Translations under genes and position numbers: made by a program
Source: an uncultured Oscillibacter sp.
GTDB lineage: Bacteria; Bacillota; Clostridia; Oscillospirales; Oscillospiraceae
DNA length: 64,000 bases
NCBI GenBank assembly: GCA_900544615.1
Contig: UQVS01000001.1
Span: 1-64,000 of the forward strand
Direction of reading: 5' to 3'
Notes under the pieces: generated by a model
What the model was told of the DNA's origin: nothing
Databases searched by the model: none
The model's input: only the letters and a program-made list of their open reading frames with translations
In this document: piece by piece, positions 1 to 8,131 of the stretch
Layout of the letters: each line of letters starts with the position of its first letter
Numbering within the stretch: position 1 is the first letter of the stretch

Positions 1-20
1 CGGATGACCATGGTCATCCG
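1..20 (-). terminator. Perfect palindrome at window edge, possible terminator of the hydrolase gene
   Basis: CGGATGACCA is followed directly by its own reverse complement, giving a 10-bp palindrome 28 bases beyond the stop codon of the minus-strand hydrolase gene. A U-tract on the minus strand would lie outside the window, so the terminator role cannot be confirmed. Confidence 0.35.
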
Positions 21-47
21 GGGCGCGGCTTTATATTGGCATTGCGG

Positions 48-647
48 TCAGGTATACTGCCGCATCCATTGATTGAGGAACTTCATCTGTTCTTCTGTAT
101 GGAACCAGTGCTCCCCGCCTTCCATGACCGTAAAGGTCGCGCCGATCTGGCCCGCAAAATCAGAGATCGTTTCGTAAGATGTCAGGTGATCCTGATCTCC
201 GTACAGAATATGCGTGGGAACGTTCCACATCACAGGATGTTCCCTCACATAGCAAAGATATTCCCAGGAAAGCGTTTCGCCGAAATCCGTTCGGATTTCT
301 TTTCTGCATTGAAGTTCCTCTTCGGTCACATTTCCCCACCGCATCATGTCAGAAATAAGCCGTTTCATATCCACAACAGGAGAAATAAAATAAGCTTTTG
401 CAATTTTTTCGCAGGAGAAGGCGCTCATGGCGAAAAATGCGCCGATACTGTTGGCAATGATTTCTACAGGCTGATCGCCTTGGCGGGCAGCAGCAAGAAG
501 CTTCGGAAATTCTTCCTTTGCCTCCCACGGGGTTTTTGACGCATAGTCAAGGCCGATCACATCACAGCCGTGGAAAAACGGCCTGTAGTGTTCGACTTCC
601 TCTGTGCAGCCGCCTTTTCCGTGAATATACAGAACTACTTTTTTCAT
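48..647 (-). CDS. Alpha/beta hydrolase fold protein
   Basis: Predicted 199-aa cytoplasmic hydrolase; the substrate is unknown. The start at 647 (MKKVVLYIHGKGG) replaces a longer open frame that runs antisense through the next gene. Visible fold landmarks are the HGKGG oxyanion-type loop at residues 9-13, a nucleophile elbow ANSIGA with Ser67, an acidic residue in YGDQDH (Asp151 or Asp153) and a C-terminal catalytic His180 in GGEHW. The order Ser-Asp-His and the length match small esterase/lipase-like alpha/beta hydrolases. No signal peptide is present. It lies 29 bases downstream of the COG2426 membrane protein gene and may be cotranscribed with it. Confidence 0.75.
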   Translation of the reverse strand: MKKVVLYIHGKGGCTEEVEHYRPFFHGCDVIGLDYASKTPWEAKEEFPKLLAAARQGDQPVEIIANSIGAFFAMSAFSCEKIAKAYFISPVVDMKRLISDMMRWGNVTEEELQCRKEIRTDFGETLSWEYLCYVREHPVMWNVPTHILYGDQDHLTSYETISDFAGQIGATFTVMEGGEHWFHTEEQMKFLNQWMRQYT

Positions 648-676
648 GTGCTTTTCCCTTAAATTTTTATGTTTCC

Positions 677-1147
677 TCAGAGAAAACGAATGACCCCCAT
701 GGTCATCAGCGTGACCAGTCCGCCGGCAATCAGCACCCCCAGCGTAATGGCCGGCAGGGCATTCCGAAGGCGGATATTCAGGAACGCCGCTACCAGTGCG
801 CCGGTCCATGCGCCGGTTCCCGGCAGGGGAATGGCCACGAACAGCGTGAGTCCCAGCAGGCGGTACTTCCGCACCAGACGGCCCTTCAGATGGGCACGGC
901 GCTCCAGCGCGTCGATCTTCGGGGCAAAAAAGGGATGCTTCCGCAGAAGGTCGAACACCTGCCGTACCAGCAGGATGATGAACGGCACCGGCAGCAGGTT
1001 GCCGAGGATGGCGGCGCCGCAGGCCAGCCACGGGTCCAGCCCGGCGGCGATCCCGGCGGGGATGGCCCCCCGCAGCTCCACCACCGGTACGGCGGCAATG
1101 GCCATGGTCATGATGCACTTTCCCAGAACGGTTTCAAAAAAGGCCAT
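677..1147 (-). CDS. COG2426 'small multidrug export' family membrane protein
   Basis: A 156-aa very hydrophobic protein with about four membrane segments. The family signature is recognisable: the ELRGAIPAGIAAG block near residue 25, the GNLLPVPFI block, and the IPLPGTGAWTGALVA block. It is widespread in Clostridia, and its annotated link with small-molecule export is weak, so transport is inference. The start at 1147 (MAFFETVLG) is chosen because AGGAGG lies five bases upstream. A five-codon upstream extension is possible but has no ribosome binding site. Confidence 0.8.
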   Translation of the reverse strand: MAFFETVLGKCIMTMAIAAVPVVELRGAIPAGIAAGLDPWLACGAAILGNLLPVPFIILLVRQVFDLLRKHPFFAPKIDALERRAHLKGRLVRKYRLLGLTLFVAIPLPGTGAWTGALVAAFLNIRLRNALPAITLGVLIAGGLVTLMTMGVIRFL

Positions 1148-1170
1148 GGCGTCCTCCTGCACATATCCTC

Positions 1171-1203
1171 AAAAAACTGCGCCCCGGCTTTCCGCCGGGG
1201 CGC
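1171..1203 (-). terminator. Intrinsic terminator of the GntR-ABC operon
   Basis: GCGCCCCGG and CCGGGGCGC form a 9-bp GC stem at 1179-1203. Read on the minus strand it is followed by a run of six T at 1176-1171, just after the permease gene stop codon. Confidence 0.85.
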
Positions 1204-1224
1204 TGCGGCGTTACAGATGACAGT

Positions 1225-2049
1225 TTACTCCAGATTCAGGTGCTTTTGCAAGAAATAAACCGTTAAGAAGTAAAAGACAGCGGCGTAAATGGTCTCCAGC
1301 AGGATCAGGAGCCACATACCCAGATGCATCCCGGCCACAACGGAAACGTTGGGCTCCCAGCCCAGCAGGAGGCGGTGGAACCAGGAATCATTCAGCAGGG
1401 AGATGACGATGCCGCCCAGGATCTGCAATACCACGCCGATGCCGATGTAAGCGGCCACGCTGAACAGCCCCTTGTGGTTGGGGCGGCTGAAGCCGATGGC
1501 CATGGCGGAGTAGGCCCGCAGGCAGAAGGAAACGGAACCCAGGATGCACAGGATCAGCGCCTCCAAGGCAAAGGCCGCGCCGTTGGCCACGACGTCCATG
1601 TGGTTATACTGGATCACGGCGTGGACGATGTTCTTCATCTCCCGCCACAGTTCGCCCATGAAGCGGATGTCGAAGGCCGTGATGCAGCAGGCCAGGATGA
1701 TAACAAGGACCGTGGCGGCGAACCACACGGTGGAGACGATCAGTTTGCTCCAGATCTGCTGGTGAATACTCACCGGCAGGGTCATCATCACATAGCCCTC
1801 GTCCTGCAAAAGATTCTTATAAAACCGATTGATCATCAGAATAAAGGCCATGATCCCCACGGCGACGATAGCCACGGTGAAGAGCATGATGAGAATGGTG
1901 CCAAGCGTACTCAGGAAGGTGCTGTCGGAATCCAACATTCCCCGGATGGAGAGGTTTGCGCCTACGGACGCCAGCACCAGCAGCCCGAACAGGGGCAGCA
2001 TGACCCGGCCGGTGGCCCGGAACTCGTGCTTCAATAATTTTCTCAGCAT
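1225..2049 (-). CDS. ABC-2 type transporter permease
   Basis: A 274-aa integral membrane protein with about six hydrophobic segments, starting MLRKLLKHEFRATGR as is typical of ABC-2 permeases of the YtrC/D-like kind. It is the membrane partner of the ATPase encoded immediately upstream; the two genes overlap by 7 bases and the ribosome binding site GGGAGG lies inside the ATPase 3' end. With the GntR gene this forms a three-gene regulator-ATPase-permease operon. Such YtrA-linked exporters are usually tied to cell-envelope or antibiotic stress in Firmicutes; the substrate here is unknown. Confidence 0.85.
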   Translation of the reverse strand: MLRKLLKHEFRATGRVMLPLFGLLVLASVGANLSIRGMLDSDSTFLSTLGTILIMLFTVAIVAVGIMAFILMINRFYKNLLQDEGYVMMTLPVSIHQQIWSKLIVSTVWFAATVLVIILACCITAFDIRFMGELWREMKNIVHAVIQYNHMDVVANGAAFALEALILCILGSVSFCLRAYSAMAIGFSRPNHKGLFSVAAYIGIGVVLQILGGIVISLLNDSWFHRLLLGWEPNVSVVAGMHLGMWLLILLETIYAAVFYFLTVYFLQKHLNLE

Positions 2050-2738
2050 TTGAATACCTCCCGGAACAGGGCGTCCACGCTCATGCCCTTTTCCTCCCGG
2101 ATCTGATCCACGGTGGACTGGAGCACCAGATGACCCTTGTCAATAAAAACCACCTCGTCCAGCACCTTCTCCACATCTGAAATCAGATGGGTGGAGATCA
2201 CCACGCTGGCGTCGGGGTTGTAGTTGGAAATGATGGTGGAGAGGATGTAATCCCGTGTGGCGGGGTCTACGCCGCCGATGGGCTCATCCAGCAGATACAG
2301 CTTTGCGCTCCGGCTCATGACCATGATGAGCTGCACCTTTTCCCGCGTTCCTTTGCTCATCTGCTTGATGCGCTGCTTCGGCTGAATATCCAGATGGTGC
2401 AGCATTTCCTCCGCCGCCTGACGGCGGAAGTCCCGGTAAAAGTCCTCGTAGAAATCCATCAGCTGCCCGGCGCTCATCCATGTGGGGATGGCCGTGCGCT
2501 CCGGCAGATAGCTGACAAGGGCGTGGGTATCCCTGCCGGGATTTTTCCCATCGATCAGGATCTCCCCGCCGGTGGGGGTCAGCAGGCCGTTGGCCAGCTT
2601 GATGAGGGTGGTCTTGCCGCTGCCGTTGGGGCCTAAAAGACCCACGATCCGGCCCGGCTCGATGGCAAAGCTGACGCCCTCCAGCGCCTGTGCCTTGCCG
2701 TAGCTCTTTGAGAGCTGCTTACATTCCAGAATCGGCAT
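2043..2738 (-). CDS. ABC transporter ATP-binding protein
   Basis: A 231-aa cytoplasmic ATPase powering the neighbouring permease. Walker A GPNGSGKTT is at residues 36-44, the signature loop is the degenerate MSKGTREK form common in ABC-2 exporter ATPases, Walker B is YLLDEPIGGVDP, and the switch His is in ISTHLI. The start at 2738 (MPILECKQLSKSYG) follows GGAGAAGGAGAG and lies 20 bases inside the end of the GntR gene, which implies translational coupling. An upstream in-frame start at 2795 would put most of the extension inside the GntR gene without a binding site. Confidence 0.9.
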   Translation of the reverse strand: MPILECKQLSKSYGKAQALEGVSFAIEPGRIVGLLGPNGSGKTTLIKLANGLLTPTGGEILIDGKNPGRDTHALVSYLPERTAIPTWMSAGQLMDFYEDFYRDFRRQAAEEMLHHLDIQPKQRIKQMSKGTREKVQLIMVMSRSAKLYLLDEPIGGVDPATRDYILSTIISNYNPDASVVISTHLISDVEKVLDEVVFIDKGHLVLQSTVDQIREEKGMSVDALFREVFKC

Positions 2739-3108
2739 ATGTTCTCTCCTTCTCCATTTCCTGCCGCAGCAGCGACAGCAATTCTTCCTTTTCAAATCCC
2801 AGACGGCCCATATCCGTCAGGAACGACCGCACCCGGTCCGCCGCCAGCCCATGCCGGGCCTCCGCAATGGCTGCCCGGTCCTCCGTTACATACCGGCCGG
2901 AGGTCCGCTGGCTGTACACCAGGCCGTCCCGTTCCAGCTCCGTCAGCGCCCGCTGCATGGTGTTGGGGTTGACCCCCGCCTCCATGGCCAGATCCCGCAC
3001 CGACGGCAGCCGCTCCCCCGGTGAAAAGGCGCCGGAGACGATGCCTGCCCGGATCTGCCTGATCAGCTGGGCGTAGATCGGGGCGTCATTGGAAAACTGC
3101 CAGTTCAT
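2719..3108 (-). CDS. GntR family regulator, YtrA subfamily
   Basis: A 129-aa repressor: an N-terminal winged helix (ISNDAPIYAQLIRQIRAG-type start, then GERLPSVRDLAMEAGVNPNT as the recognition helix) followed by only about 50 residues of helical tail. That short effector/dimerisation part is diagnostic of the YtrA subfamily, which regulates adjacent ABC exporters. The start at 3108 (MNWQFS) follows AAAGGAGG. The palindrome at 3131-3148 overlaps the operon promoter, so autoregulation is strongly suggested; the inducing signal is not visible. Confidence 0.9.
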   Translation of the reverse strand: MNWQFSNDAPIYAQLIRQIRAGIVSGAFSPGERLPSVRDLAMEAGVNPNTMQRALTELERDGLVYSQRTSGRYVTEDRAAIAEARHGLAADRVRSFLTDMGRLGFEKEELLSLLRQEMEKERTYADSGM

Positions 3109-3130
3109 AATCCGCCTCCTTTGTATTTTT

Positions 3131-3174
3131 GTATTAGGCAACTAATACAGTAACACACTTTTTGCATTTGTCAA
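3131..3174 (-). promoter_or_regulatory. GntR operon promoter with overlapping operator palindrome
   Basis: On the minus strand TTGACA (3174-3169) and TACTGT (3152-3147) are 16 bases apart. The perfect palindrome GTATTAG-GCAA-CTAATAC at 3131-3148 starts inside the -10 box and covers the likely transcription start. Position and symmetry fit repression by the YtrA-type regulator encoded 23 bases downstream. Confidence 0.75.
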
Positions 3175-3289
3175 GAGCTTTCCGCATCTTTTTTTGGAAA
3201 AGGCGGCAGGCTGTCCGTCCCAACTCCGAGGATTCATTATAGAAGAACGGAAGCGCTGCGAAATTGTGCGGTTTTTTTGCATTTTTCTC

Positions 3290-3318
3290 TTTACAATCGG
3301 ACATTCCTATGATAAACT
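3290..3318 (+). promoter_or_regulatory. rpsO promoter
   Basis: TTTACA and TAAACT are separated by 17 bases. The predicted transcript has a leader of about 100 bases before rpsO that contains a small hairpin (GCACGC-TGA-GCGTGC, near 3326). Autoregulation by S15 is known in other bacteria, but I cannot identify a specific S15-binding motif here. Confidence 0.6.
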
Positions 3319-3426
3319 TGTTCAGCACGCTGAGCGTGCGGACATCCCGGAGCTTCGTTTTGCGGAGGATTTCACCACTCCCACGGCGCAGTTCACGGGG
3401 CATTATCAGAAAGGTGGAACTACACT

Positions 3427-3693
3427 ATGCTTCGTAAAGATCAGAAGACGGCCGTGATCGAGGCCAACCGCACCCATGAAACCGACACCGGCTCCCCTGA
3501 GGTTCAGGTCGCTATCCTCACCGAGCGCATCAACATCCTCACCGAGCATATGCGCGCCAACCCCCAGGACAAGCACTCCAACCGCGGTCTGCTGAAGATG
3601 GTGGGTAAGCGCCGCAGCCTGCTGGACTATCTGCAGAAGAAGGACATCGAGCGCTATCGTGCTCTGATTGCCAAGCTGGGCATCAGAAAGTAA
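3427..3693 (+). CDS. rpsO: 30S ribosomal protein S15
   Basis: The 88-aa small-subunit protein binds 16S rRNA in the platform region. The full family sequence is recognisable, including the THETDTGSPEVQVAILTERI block near residue 20 and DKHSNRGLLKMVGKRRSLL near residue 50. Length is exactly that expected. AGAAAGGTGG precedes the ATG. It sits upstream of pnp, the conserved rpsO-pnp arrangement of many bacteria; the 184-base gap holds a weak hairpin and a long hairpin that may control pnp. Confidence 0.98.
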   Translation: MLRKDQKTAVIEANRTHETDTGSPEVQVAILTERINILTEHMRANPQDKHSNRGLLKMVGKRRSLLDYLQKKDIERYRALIAKLGIRK

Positions 3694-3699
3694 TTGGAT

Positions 3700-3741
3700 A
3701 CAAAGGGGCGGAGCAGTCTGGCTGCACCGTCCCTTTGTTCA
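3700..3741 (+). terminator. Weak hairpin after rpsO, possible partial terminator
   Basis: ACAAAGGG at 3700-3707 can pair with CCCTTTGT at 3731-3738, with further imperfect pairing inside. The following T-tract is poor, so it may attenuate or process the rpsO-pnp transcript rather than end it. Confidence 0.4.
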
Positions 3742-3756
3742 TAAATCCCCCCTGCG

Positions 3757-3850
3757 CCATGGGAGTTTTAACGCCTTTAGCAGTTGAACAAACGCCCCCG
3801 CCGCCTTGCGGAGGCCCTTGTTCAAGTGCTAAATGGTTTTGCTCCCATGG
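3757..3850 (+). promoter_or_regulatory. Long stem-loop in the pnp leader
   Basis: Nested complementary blocks make a 94-base hairpin: CCATGGGAG (3757-3765) with CTCCCATGG (3842-3850), TTTAGCA (3776-3782) with TGCTAAA (3827-3833), and TTGAACAA (3784-3791) with TTGTTCAA (3818-3825), with a GC-rich apex containing CCGC-CTT-GCGG. It ends 27 bases before the pnp start codon. A double-stranded leader of this kind, cut by RNase III and then by PNPase itself, autoregulates pnp in enterobacteria; that role here is inference. Confidence 0.65.
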
Positions 3851-3877
3851 AATCTTCAAAAGAAAAGGAGCAATCTT

Positions 3878-6028
3878 ATGTCAACCATTATTACCCATCG
3901 GCAGTTCCCCGGCTACCACAAGTATGAGATGGATCTGGCCGGCCGTCCCCTGACGCTGGAAGTAGGCAAGCTGGCTGAGCTGGCCAACGCCGCCGTCATG
4001 GTGGGCTACGGCGACACCCGCGTGCTCTGCTGCGCCACCGCCTCCGCCCGTCCCCGCGACGGCATCGACTTCTTCCCCCTGAGCGTGGATTTTGAGGAGA
4101 AGATGTACTCTGTGGGCCGCATCCCCGGCAGCTTCAACCGCCGCGAGGGCCGCCCCGGCGAGAAGGGCATCCTGACCAGCCGTGTCATCGACCGCCCCAT
4201 CCGTCCCCTGTTCCCCTATGATTTCCGCAACGACGTGTCCATCATGTGCACCGTCATGTCTGTGGATCACGACTGCTCTCCTGAGATCGCCGCCCTCATC
4301 GGCACCTCCGCCGCACTGGCCATCTCCGACATTCCCTGGAACGGCCCTGTGGGCGCTGTGAAGATGGGTCTGGTGGACGGCGAGCTGGTCATCAACCCCA
4401 ACAGCGAGCAGCGCAAGGTCTCCGACCTGGACGTCACCGTGGTCTCCACCGGCAAGAAGGTGGTCATGATCGAGGCCGGCGCCAACGAAGTCCCCAATGA
4501 CAAGATGTTCGAGGCCATTCAGAAGGCCCATGAGGAGAACCAGAAGCAGATCGAGCTGATCAACAAGATGGTCGCTGAGATCGGCAAGCCCAAGTTCGAC
4601 TATCCCCACGCCGCCTTCGATCAGGAGCTGTTCGATGACATCGTGGCCAACTTCATGGACGAGGCCAAGGCCGCCATGGACACCGACGATAAGAACGTCC
4701 GTGAGCAGCGCTGGAACGCCATGATCGAAAAGTGGCACGAGAAGTATCTGGATACCCACCCCGATATGGATCAGTATCTGGAGGAGATCACCTACAAGTT
4801 CCAGAAGAAGATCGTCAAGGCCTGGCTGCTGGAGGGCCACCGCGTGGATGGCCGCCAGCGCAACGAGATCCGTCCTCTGTCCGCCGAAGTGGGCGTGTTG
4901 CCCCGCGTTCACGGCTCCGGCCTGTTCACCCGCGGCCAGACGCAGGTCCTGTCCGTCTGCACGCTGGACACCCTGTCCGCCTGCCAGAAGCTGGACACCA
5001 TCTGGGAAGAGACGGAAAAGCGCTATATGCACCACTACAACTTCCCCGGCTACTCCGTGGGCGAGGCAAAGCCCGCCCGTTCCCCCGGCCGCCGGGAGAT
5101 CGGTCACGGCGCTCTGGCCGAGCGCGCCCTGCTGCCGGTAATCCCCTCTGTGGAGGAGTTCCCCTATGCCATCCGCGTGGTCTCCGAAGTGCTTTCCTCC
5201 AACGGTTCCACCTCTCAGGGCTCCATCTGTGGCTCCACGCTGGCTCTGATGGACGCCGGCGTACCCATCAAGGCGCCTGTGGCCGGTATTTCCTGCGGTC
5301 TGATTCAGGACGATAACGGCGGCTTCACCACCTTTATCGACATTCAGGGCGTGGAGGACTTCCACGGCGAGATGGACTTCAAGGTAGCCGGTACCAAGAA
5401 GGGCATCACCGCCATTCAGATGGACCTGAAGAATGACGGCCTCACCATGGAGATCATCAAGAACGCTCTGGACATCACCTATGACGCCCGCTGCGAGATT
5501 CTGGATCAGATCATGCTGCCCTGCATTTCCGAGCCTCGCAAGGAGGTCAGCAAGTACGCGCCCAAGATGATCATCATGCACATCAATCCCGACAACATCC
5601 GGGACGTCATCGGCAAGGGCGGTTCCGTCATCCAGAAGATCGTGGCCGACACCGGCGCCAAGATCGACATTGACGACGACGGCACCATTCACATCGCCGC
5701 AGCCGACGCTTCCGCCTGCGACGCCGCCAAGAAGTGCATCGACGATATCGTGTTCGTTCCTGAGATCGGCAAGCTGTACTACGGCCGTGTGGTGCGTCTC
5801 ATGACCTTTGGCGCTTTCGTGGAGCTGGCTCCCGGCAAGGACGGTCTGGTTCATATCTCCAAGCTGGCTGACCACCGCATCGAAAAGGTGGAGGACGCCT
5901 GCAAGATCGGCGACATGATGTGGGTCAAGGTCACGGACATCGACGAAAAGGGCCGCGTGAACCTCTCTCACAAGGACGCCATGAAGGAAATCGCCGCCAA
6001 GGAAGCCAACGGCGAACGAGTCAAGTAA
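3878..6028 (+). CDS. pnp: Polyribonucleotide nucleotidyltransferase (PNPase)
   Basis: This 716-aa phosphorolytic 3'-5' exoribonuclease acts in mRNA decay and forms a trimer. Two RNase PH domains (about residues 10-230 and 315-545) are joined by an all-helical domain; the second carries the NGSTSQGSICGSTLALMDAG active-site region. A KH domain with IGKGGSVIQKI (about 565) and an S1 domain with YYGRVVRLMTFGAFVEL (about 625-690) follow. The start at 3878 (MSTIITHRQFPGY) is preceded by AAAAGGAG; the longer open frame upstream would run through the leader hairpin. Confidence 0.98.
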   Translation: MSTIITHRQFPGYHKYEMDLAGRPLTLEVGKLAELANAAVMVGYGDTRVLCCATASARPRDGIDFFPLSVDFEEKMYSVGRIPGSFNRREGRPGEKGILTSRVIDRPIRPLFPYDFRNDVSIMCTVMSVDHDCSPEIAALIGTSAALAISDIPWNGPVGAVKMGLVDGELVINPNSEQRKVSDLDVTVVSTGKKVVMIEAGANEVPNDKMFEAIQKAHEENQKQIELINKMVAEIGKPKFDYPHAAFDQELFDDIVANFMDEAKAAMDTDDKNVREQRWNAMIEKWHEKYLDTHPDMDQYLEEITYKFQKKIVKAWLLEGHRVDGRQRNEIRPLSAEVGVLPRVHGSGLFTRGQTQVLSVCTLDTLSACQKLDTIWEETEKRYMHHYNFPGYSVGEAKPARSPGRREIGHGALAERALLPVIPSVEEFPYAIRVVSEVLSSNGSTSQGSICGSTLALMDAGVPIKAPVAGISCGLIQDDNGGFTTFIDIQGVEDFHGEMDFKVAGTKKGITAIQMDLKNDGLTMEIIKNALDITYDARCEILDQIMLPCISEPRKEVSKYAPKMIIMHINPDNIRDVIGKGGSVIQKIVADTGAKIDIDDDGTIHIAAADASACDAAKKCIDDIVFVPEIGKLYYGRVVRLMTFGAFVELAPGKDGLVHISKLADHRIEKVEDACKIGDMMWVKVTDIDEKGRVNLSHKDAMKEIAAKEANGERVK

Positions 6029-6053
6029 GGAACTCCTTATACCAAAACGCCAG

Positions 6054-6085
6054 ACAGGGCGGGCAGTTCGCCCGCCCTGTTTTTG
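6054..6085 (+). terminator. pnp terminator
   Basis: ACAGGGCGGGC (6054-6064) and GCCCGCCCTGT (6070-6080) form an 11-bp stem followed by TTTTT. Confidence 0.9.
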
Positions 6086-6149
6086 TATCTGCCTTCCGCA
6101 GCCGCCCCGGAAACCTGCGGCCTCTCATGCCGCACACAGGAGGTCCCCC

Positions 6150-6656
6150 ATGCACTCCACACTGGTCATTGCCCTTTTGAATACCGCCTTCTGGTTCGCC
6201 CTCCACTTCGGCATTGCGGAGCTGCTCACCCACCTGCCCGCCGAAACCCAGCGCCGTCTGTTCGACTGGAACCGCCCCTTTTTCCGGGTGTCGGAACGGG
6301 AAATGGCCCTGTACCGCCGTCTCCGCCTGCCTCGCTGGAAGGACCGCCTGCCCCAGTTCAACCCGGAGTTCGACAAGCGCCATTTGGCCACCCCCAGCCC
6401 AGCCTACCTCCGGCAGTTTCTGGAGGTCACCTGCCACGCGGAGGTCATTCACGAGTTGATCGCCCTTCTGGGCTTTTTGTCCCTGTTTTTCTGCCTGCTG
6501 TGTGAGCATCCTCAGGACTGGCTCCCCCTCTTCTTTGGGATTGCCCTGTTCATCGGCCTTTGCAACCTGCCCTTTGCCGCCATCCAGCGGTACAACCGTT
6601 TCCGTCTGGTGCGCCTGCTGAGGCGCATGGAAGCCAAAACCCAAGTCAGGAGTTGA
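6150..6656 (+). CDS. CrtO-like (glycosyl-diaponeurosporenoate acyltransferase family) membrane protein
   Basis: A 168-aa protein with hydrophobic segments near residues 4-30 and 103-150. The central block LFDWNRPFFRVSEREMALYR, the RWKDRLPQFNPEFDKRHL stretch and the C-terminal NLPFAAIQRYNRFRLVRLL motif resemble the CrtO acyltransferase family of staphyloxanthin synthesis. No other carotenoid gene is nearby, so the natural acceptor is probably something else, perhaps a glycolipid; that is inference. AGGAGGT precedes the start. The gene ends 4 bases before mnmE and is probably cotranscribed with it. Confidence 0.6.
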   Translation: MHSTLVIALLNTAFWFALHFGIAELLTHLPAETQRRLFDWNRPFFRVSEREMALYRRLRLPRWKDRLPQFNPEFDKRHLATPSPAYLRQFLEVTCHAEVIHELIALLGFLSLFFCLLCEHPQDWLPLFFGIALFIGLCNLPFAAIQRYNRFRLVRLLRRMEAKTQVRS

Positions 6657-6660
6657 TTTT

Positions 6661-8043
6661 ATGGATCTCATCGCCGCCATTGCCACCGGCAGCACCGCCA
6701 CCGCCATCGGCATCGTCCGGGTCTCCGGGGATGGCTGCTTCGCCGCCTGTGACCGGGTCTTTCGTCCCCGGAACGGAGTCCCCTTCGCCCAGCAGTCCTC
6801 TCACAAGATGGTGTTCGGAGAAATGCTGGACATTTCCGGTGCCGTCATCGATCAGGGATTAGCCGTCCGCTTCGGCGGTGGACACAGCTACACCGGGGAG
6901 GACTCCGCCGAATTCCACTGCCATGGCTCCCCGGTGGTGCTGCGGGAGCTGCTTTCCGCCCTGTTTGCCGCCGGGGCGCGGCAGGCGGAGGCCGGGGAAT
7001 TCACCAAGCGGGCCTTCCTCAACGGCAAAATGGACCTGACGGAGGCAGAGGCTGTCATCGATCTCATCGACGCCCAATCCGCCGCCGCTGCGAAAAACGC
7101 CGCGGCTCAGCTGGACGGCGGTCTGCGCCGCCGTCTGGAGCCGGTACAGGAAGCCCTCATCGACATCACCTCCCGGTTTTACGCCGTGGTGGATTACCCC
7201 GACGAGGACATTGAGGATATTCAACCCCAGCAGATCCGGTCCGCCCTGCAAACCGCCGAAGCCGCCCTGTCCGACCTGCTGCGGACGGCGCAGCGGGGCC
7301 GGGCCTTGAAAAACGGCCTTTCCACCGCCATTGTGGGCCTGCCCAACGCAGGCAAGTCCTCGCTGCTCAACGCGCTGGCAGGCTATGACCGGGCCATCGT
7401 CACTGATATTCCCGGCACCACCCGCGACACGGTGGAAGAAACCGTCATCTGCGGCGGCGTTCTCCTGCGGCTTGTCGATACTGCCGGCATCCGCGATACG
7501 GCGGACGCCGTGGAACAGCTGGGCGTGGAGCGCAGCCGCAGAGCGGCGGCCAACGCCGATCTGGTGATTGTGGTGGCGGACGGAAGCCAAGCCCCCCTGA
7601 CGGTGGATGAGGAGATCCTCGCCCTTGCCGCCAAAGCGCCCCACTGGATCTTTGCCATCAGCAAGGACGACCTGAATCCCGGAGCCGGAACCGCCGCGTG
7701 GACACTTCCCAACGGCCTGCGGAAGCCGGATGCGTCCGTCTCCTTCAACTCCGTCCATCCCGGCGGGCTGGACACGCTGCTGGACGCCGTGAAAGCCTGC
7801 TTCCCAGCCGGAACACCTGACGATGCCGGTTCGCTGCTGACCAACGCCCGGCAGGAGTCCGCCGTCCGGCGCAGTCTGGACGCAGTGCGGCGCGCCCTGA
7901 CCGCCCTGCAAGGCGGCCTGACTCCCGATGCGGTGCTGACCGATGCGGAGGAGGCGCTGGAAACCGTGGGCGAGTTGACAGGCCGCACCGCCAGGGAAGA
8001 GATCGTCGGCGCGGTATTCAGCCGCTTCTGCGTGGGGAAATAG
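6661..8043 (+). CDS. mnmE: tRNA uridine-5-carboxymethylaminomethyl modification GTPase MnmE
   Basis: The 460-aa enzyme works with MnmG to modify the wobble uridine of several tRNAs. The N-terminal formyl-THF-binding domain begins MDLIAAIATGSTATAIGIVR. A helical domain holds the inserted G domain with GLPNAGKSSLLNAL (about residue 226), DIPGTTRDT and DTAGIRDT. The C-terminus FSRFCVGK supplies the invariant Cys. Length is standard. The gene is separated from its usual rnpA/mnmG/rsmG neighbours near the origin, which are not in this window. Confidence 0.97.
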   Translation: MDLIAAIATGSTATAIGIVRVSGDGCFAACDRVFRPRNGVPFAQQSSHKMVFGEMLDISGAVIDQGLAVRFGGGHSYTGEDSAEFHCHGSPVVLRELLSALFAAGARQAEAGEFTKRAFLNGKMDLTEAEAVIDLIDAQSAAAAKNAAAQLDGGLRRRLEPVQEALIDITSRFYAVVDYPDEDIEDIQPQQIRSALQTAEAALSDLLRTAQRGRALKNGLSTAIVGLPNAGKSSLLNALAGYDRAIVTDIPGTTRDTVEETVICGGVLLRLVDTAGIRDTADAVEQLGVERSRRAAANADLVIVVADGSQAPLTVDEEILALAAKAPHWIFAISKDDLNPGAGTAAWTLPNGLRKPDASVSFNSVHPGGLDTLLDAVKACFPAGTPDDAGSLLTNARQESAVRRSLDAVRRALTALQGGLTPDAVLTDAEEALETVGELTGRTAREEIVGAVFSRFCVGK

Positions 8044-8073
8044 CAGCCCCGGCAGAGTAAGTCCGGAGCCACG

Positions 8074-8102
8074 TTGCTTTTTTTCAGCCTTCGCGGTATA
8101 CT
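8074..8102 (+). promoter_or_regulatory. Promoter of the apbE-nusGII-Gx operon
   Basis: TTGCTT and TATACT are 17 bases apart, 30 bases before the apbE start codon. Confidence 0.55.
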
Positions 8103-8131
8103 AATGCGATCAAACGGAATCGGAGGACGCC

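Noticed and set aside
48..1118. One long minus-strand ORF joining the hydrolase to upstream sequence.
   Set aside because: The upstream half is antisense-frame noise inside the COG2426 gene; the true hydrolase start is at 647.
3319..3426. An S15 autoregulatory structure in the rpsO leader.
   Set aside because: Only a small hairpin is visible and no known S15-binding motif can be assigned by eye, so it is mentioned but not claimed.
3881..5971. A 696-codon open frame on the minus strand opposite pnp.
   Set aside because: It is an antisense shadow produced by GC-rich codon use; pnp is a full-length unmistakable gene and the antisense translation has low-complexity His/Gly/Leu composition.
6150..6656. 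The CrtO-like gene as evidence for a carotenoid pathway.
   Set aside because: No phytoene or dehydrosqualene synthase or desaturase gene is near, and the family is found in non-pigmented Clostridia.
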